DNA of 13,970 bases from an uncultured Bacilli bacterium. Lineage in GTDB: Bacteria > Bacillota_I > Bacilli_A > RF39 > UBA660. This document shows, piece by piece, positions 13,894-13,970 of the stretch. The translations under genes and the position numbers were made by a program. The stretch's first letter is position 1, and each line of letters begins with the position of its first letter. The DNA is taken from assembly GCA_947624535.1 (NCBI GenBank), contig CANQKU010000017.1:1-13970 (forward strand), given 5' to 3'. Under the pieces are notes generated by a model that worked only from the letters and a program-made list of their open reading frames with translations, made no database searches and was not told the origin of the DNA.

Positions 13894-13925
13894 AAATGTC
13901 ACCATATCATTAGTTAAAATGTCAC
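13894..13925 (-). repeat. Direct repeats, possible IS21-type element end
   Basis: AAATGTCAC occurs twice, at 13894-13902 and 13917-13925, 23 bases apart, each followed within a few bases by ATTA. On the minus strand this is GTGACATTT repeated. Ends of IS21-family elements carry such spaced GTGACATTTT-like repeats. On the same strand, a 12-codon frame ending NAYKETIK before TAA (13969-13931) enters from the right edge and might be the end of the element's last gene. No transposase is visible in the window, so this is a suggestion only. Confidence 0.35.
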
Positions 13926-13930
13926 TACCA

Positions 13931-13969
13931 TTATTTAATAGTTTCTTTATAAGCATTCATTGATAATAG
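13931..13969 (-). CDS. C-terminal end of an unidentified protein (partial, runs off the right edge)
   Basis: The minus-strand frame LLSMNAYKETIK ends at TAA 13933-13931. It is too short to identify. It is listed because the direct repeats and then the bL28 promoter follow it, which fits a gene end, but chance cannot be excluded. Confidence 0.2.
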   Translation of the reverse strand, partial: LLSMNAYKETIK

Positions 13970-13970
13970 G

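Noticed and set aside
1..13970. CRISPR array or tRNA/rRNA genes
   Set aside because: No regularly spaced repeats of suitable length and no tRNA- or rRNA-like sequence were seen on either strand.

Overview
The window comes from a very AT-rich, low-GC Gram-positive bacterium. TypA, bL28, a DedA protein and a NagZ-type glycosidase, GGTGAT/AGGAGG ribosome-binding sites, TTGACT/TATAAT promoters and T-rich hairpin terminators point to Firmicutes, possibly a gut relative of the Mollicutes or Erysipelotrichia (inference from style). TGA is read as stop: the ATPase gene at 5577-7436 ends in TGA inside an ATGA overlap with the next gene, and tryptophan is TGG throughout. The genetic code is therefore standard, not the Mycoplasma code.

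Left part (1-3650) is a mosaic accessory region. The last 35 codons of an unrecognised gene, with more GC-rich codon choice, end in a strong terminator. Abutting it on the minus strand are the decayed remains of a retron/defence-type reverse transcriptase (only the stretch up to the first catalytic palm motif) and of an ASCH-domain protein broken by a frameshift. Then comes an intact restriction-modification pair: a C5-cytosine DNA methyltransferase overlapping a nuclease that looks like the HpaII family (target CCGG by inference). Next is a 143-codon cohesin-like protein without a signal peptide, apparently lying between the 5' start and a possible 3' end of a dead AlbA_2 (Schlafen-like DNA-binding) gene.

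Middle part (3640-8450): an HD-domain phosphohydrolase on the minus strand, an AraC-type regulator fused to a GyrI-like ligand-binding domain, and a separate operon. That operon consists of a soluble HerA/VirD4-type ATPase and a cysteine-rich repeat protein whose reading frame is interrupted by one in-frame TAA, giving 72- and 155-codon pieces. A TnpB (IS200/IS605) N-terminal remnant and a helix-turn-helix-like remnant follow. The ATPase plus cysteine-rich protein unit is the best candidate for an uncharacterised system.

Right part (8450-13970) looks like chromosomal core: DedA membrane protein and a membrane-anchored family 3 glycoside hydrolase, then a 400-base gap with two near-perfect promoters, a tiny ORF and a structured RNA candidate. 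TypA/BipA follows, then a single-span membrane protein of unknown function, and ribosomal protein bL28 on the minus strand. At the right edge a pair of direct repeats resembles the end of an IS21-type insertion sequence. No CRISPR array, rRNA or tRNA was seen.
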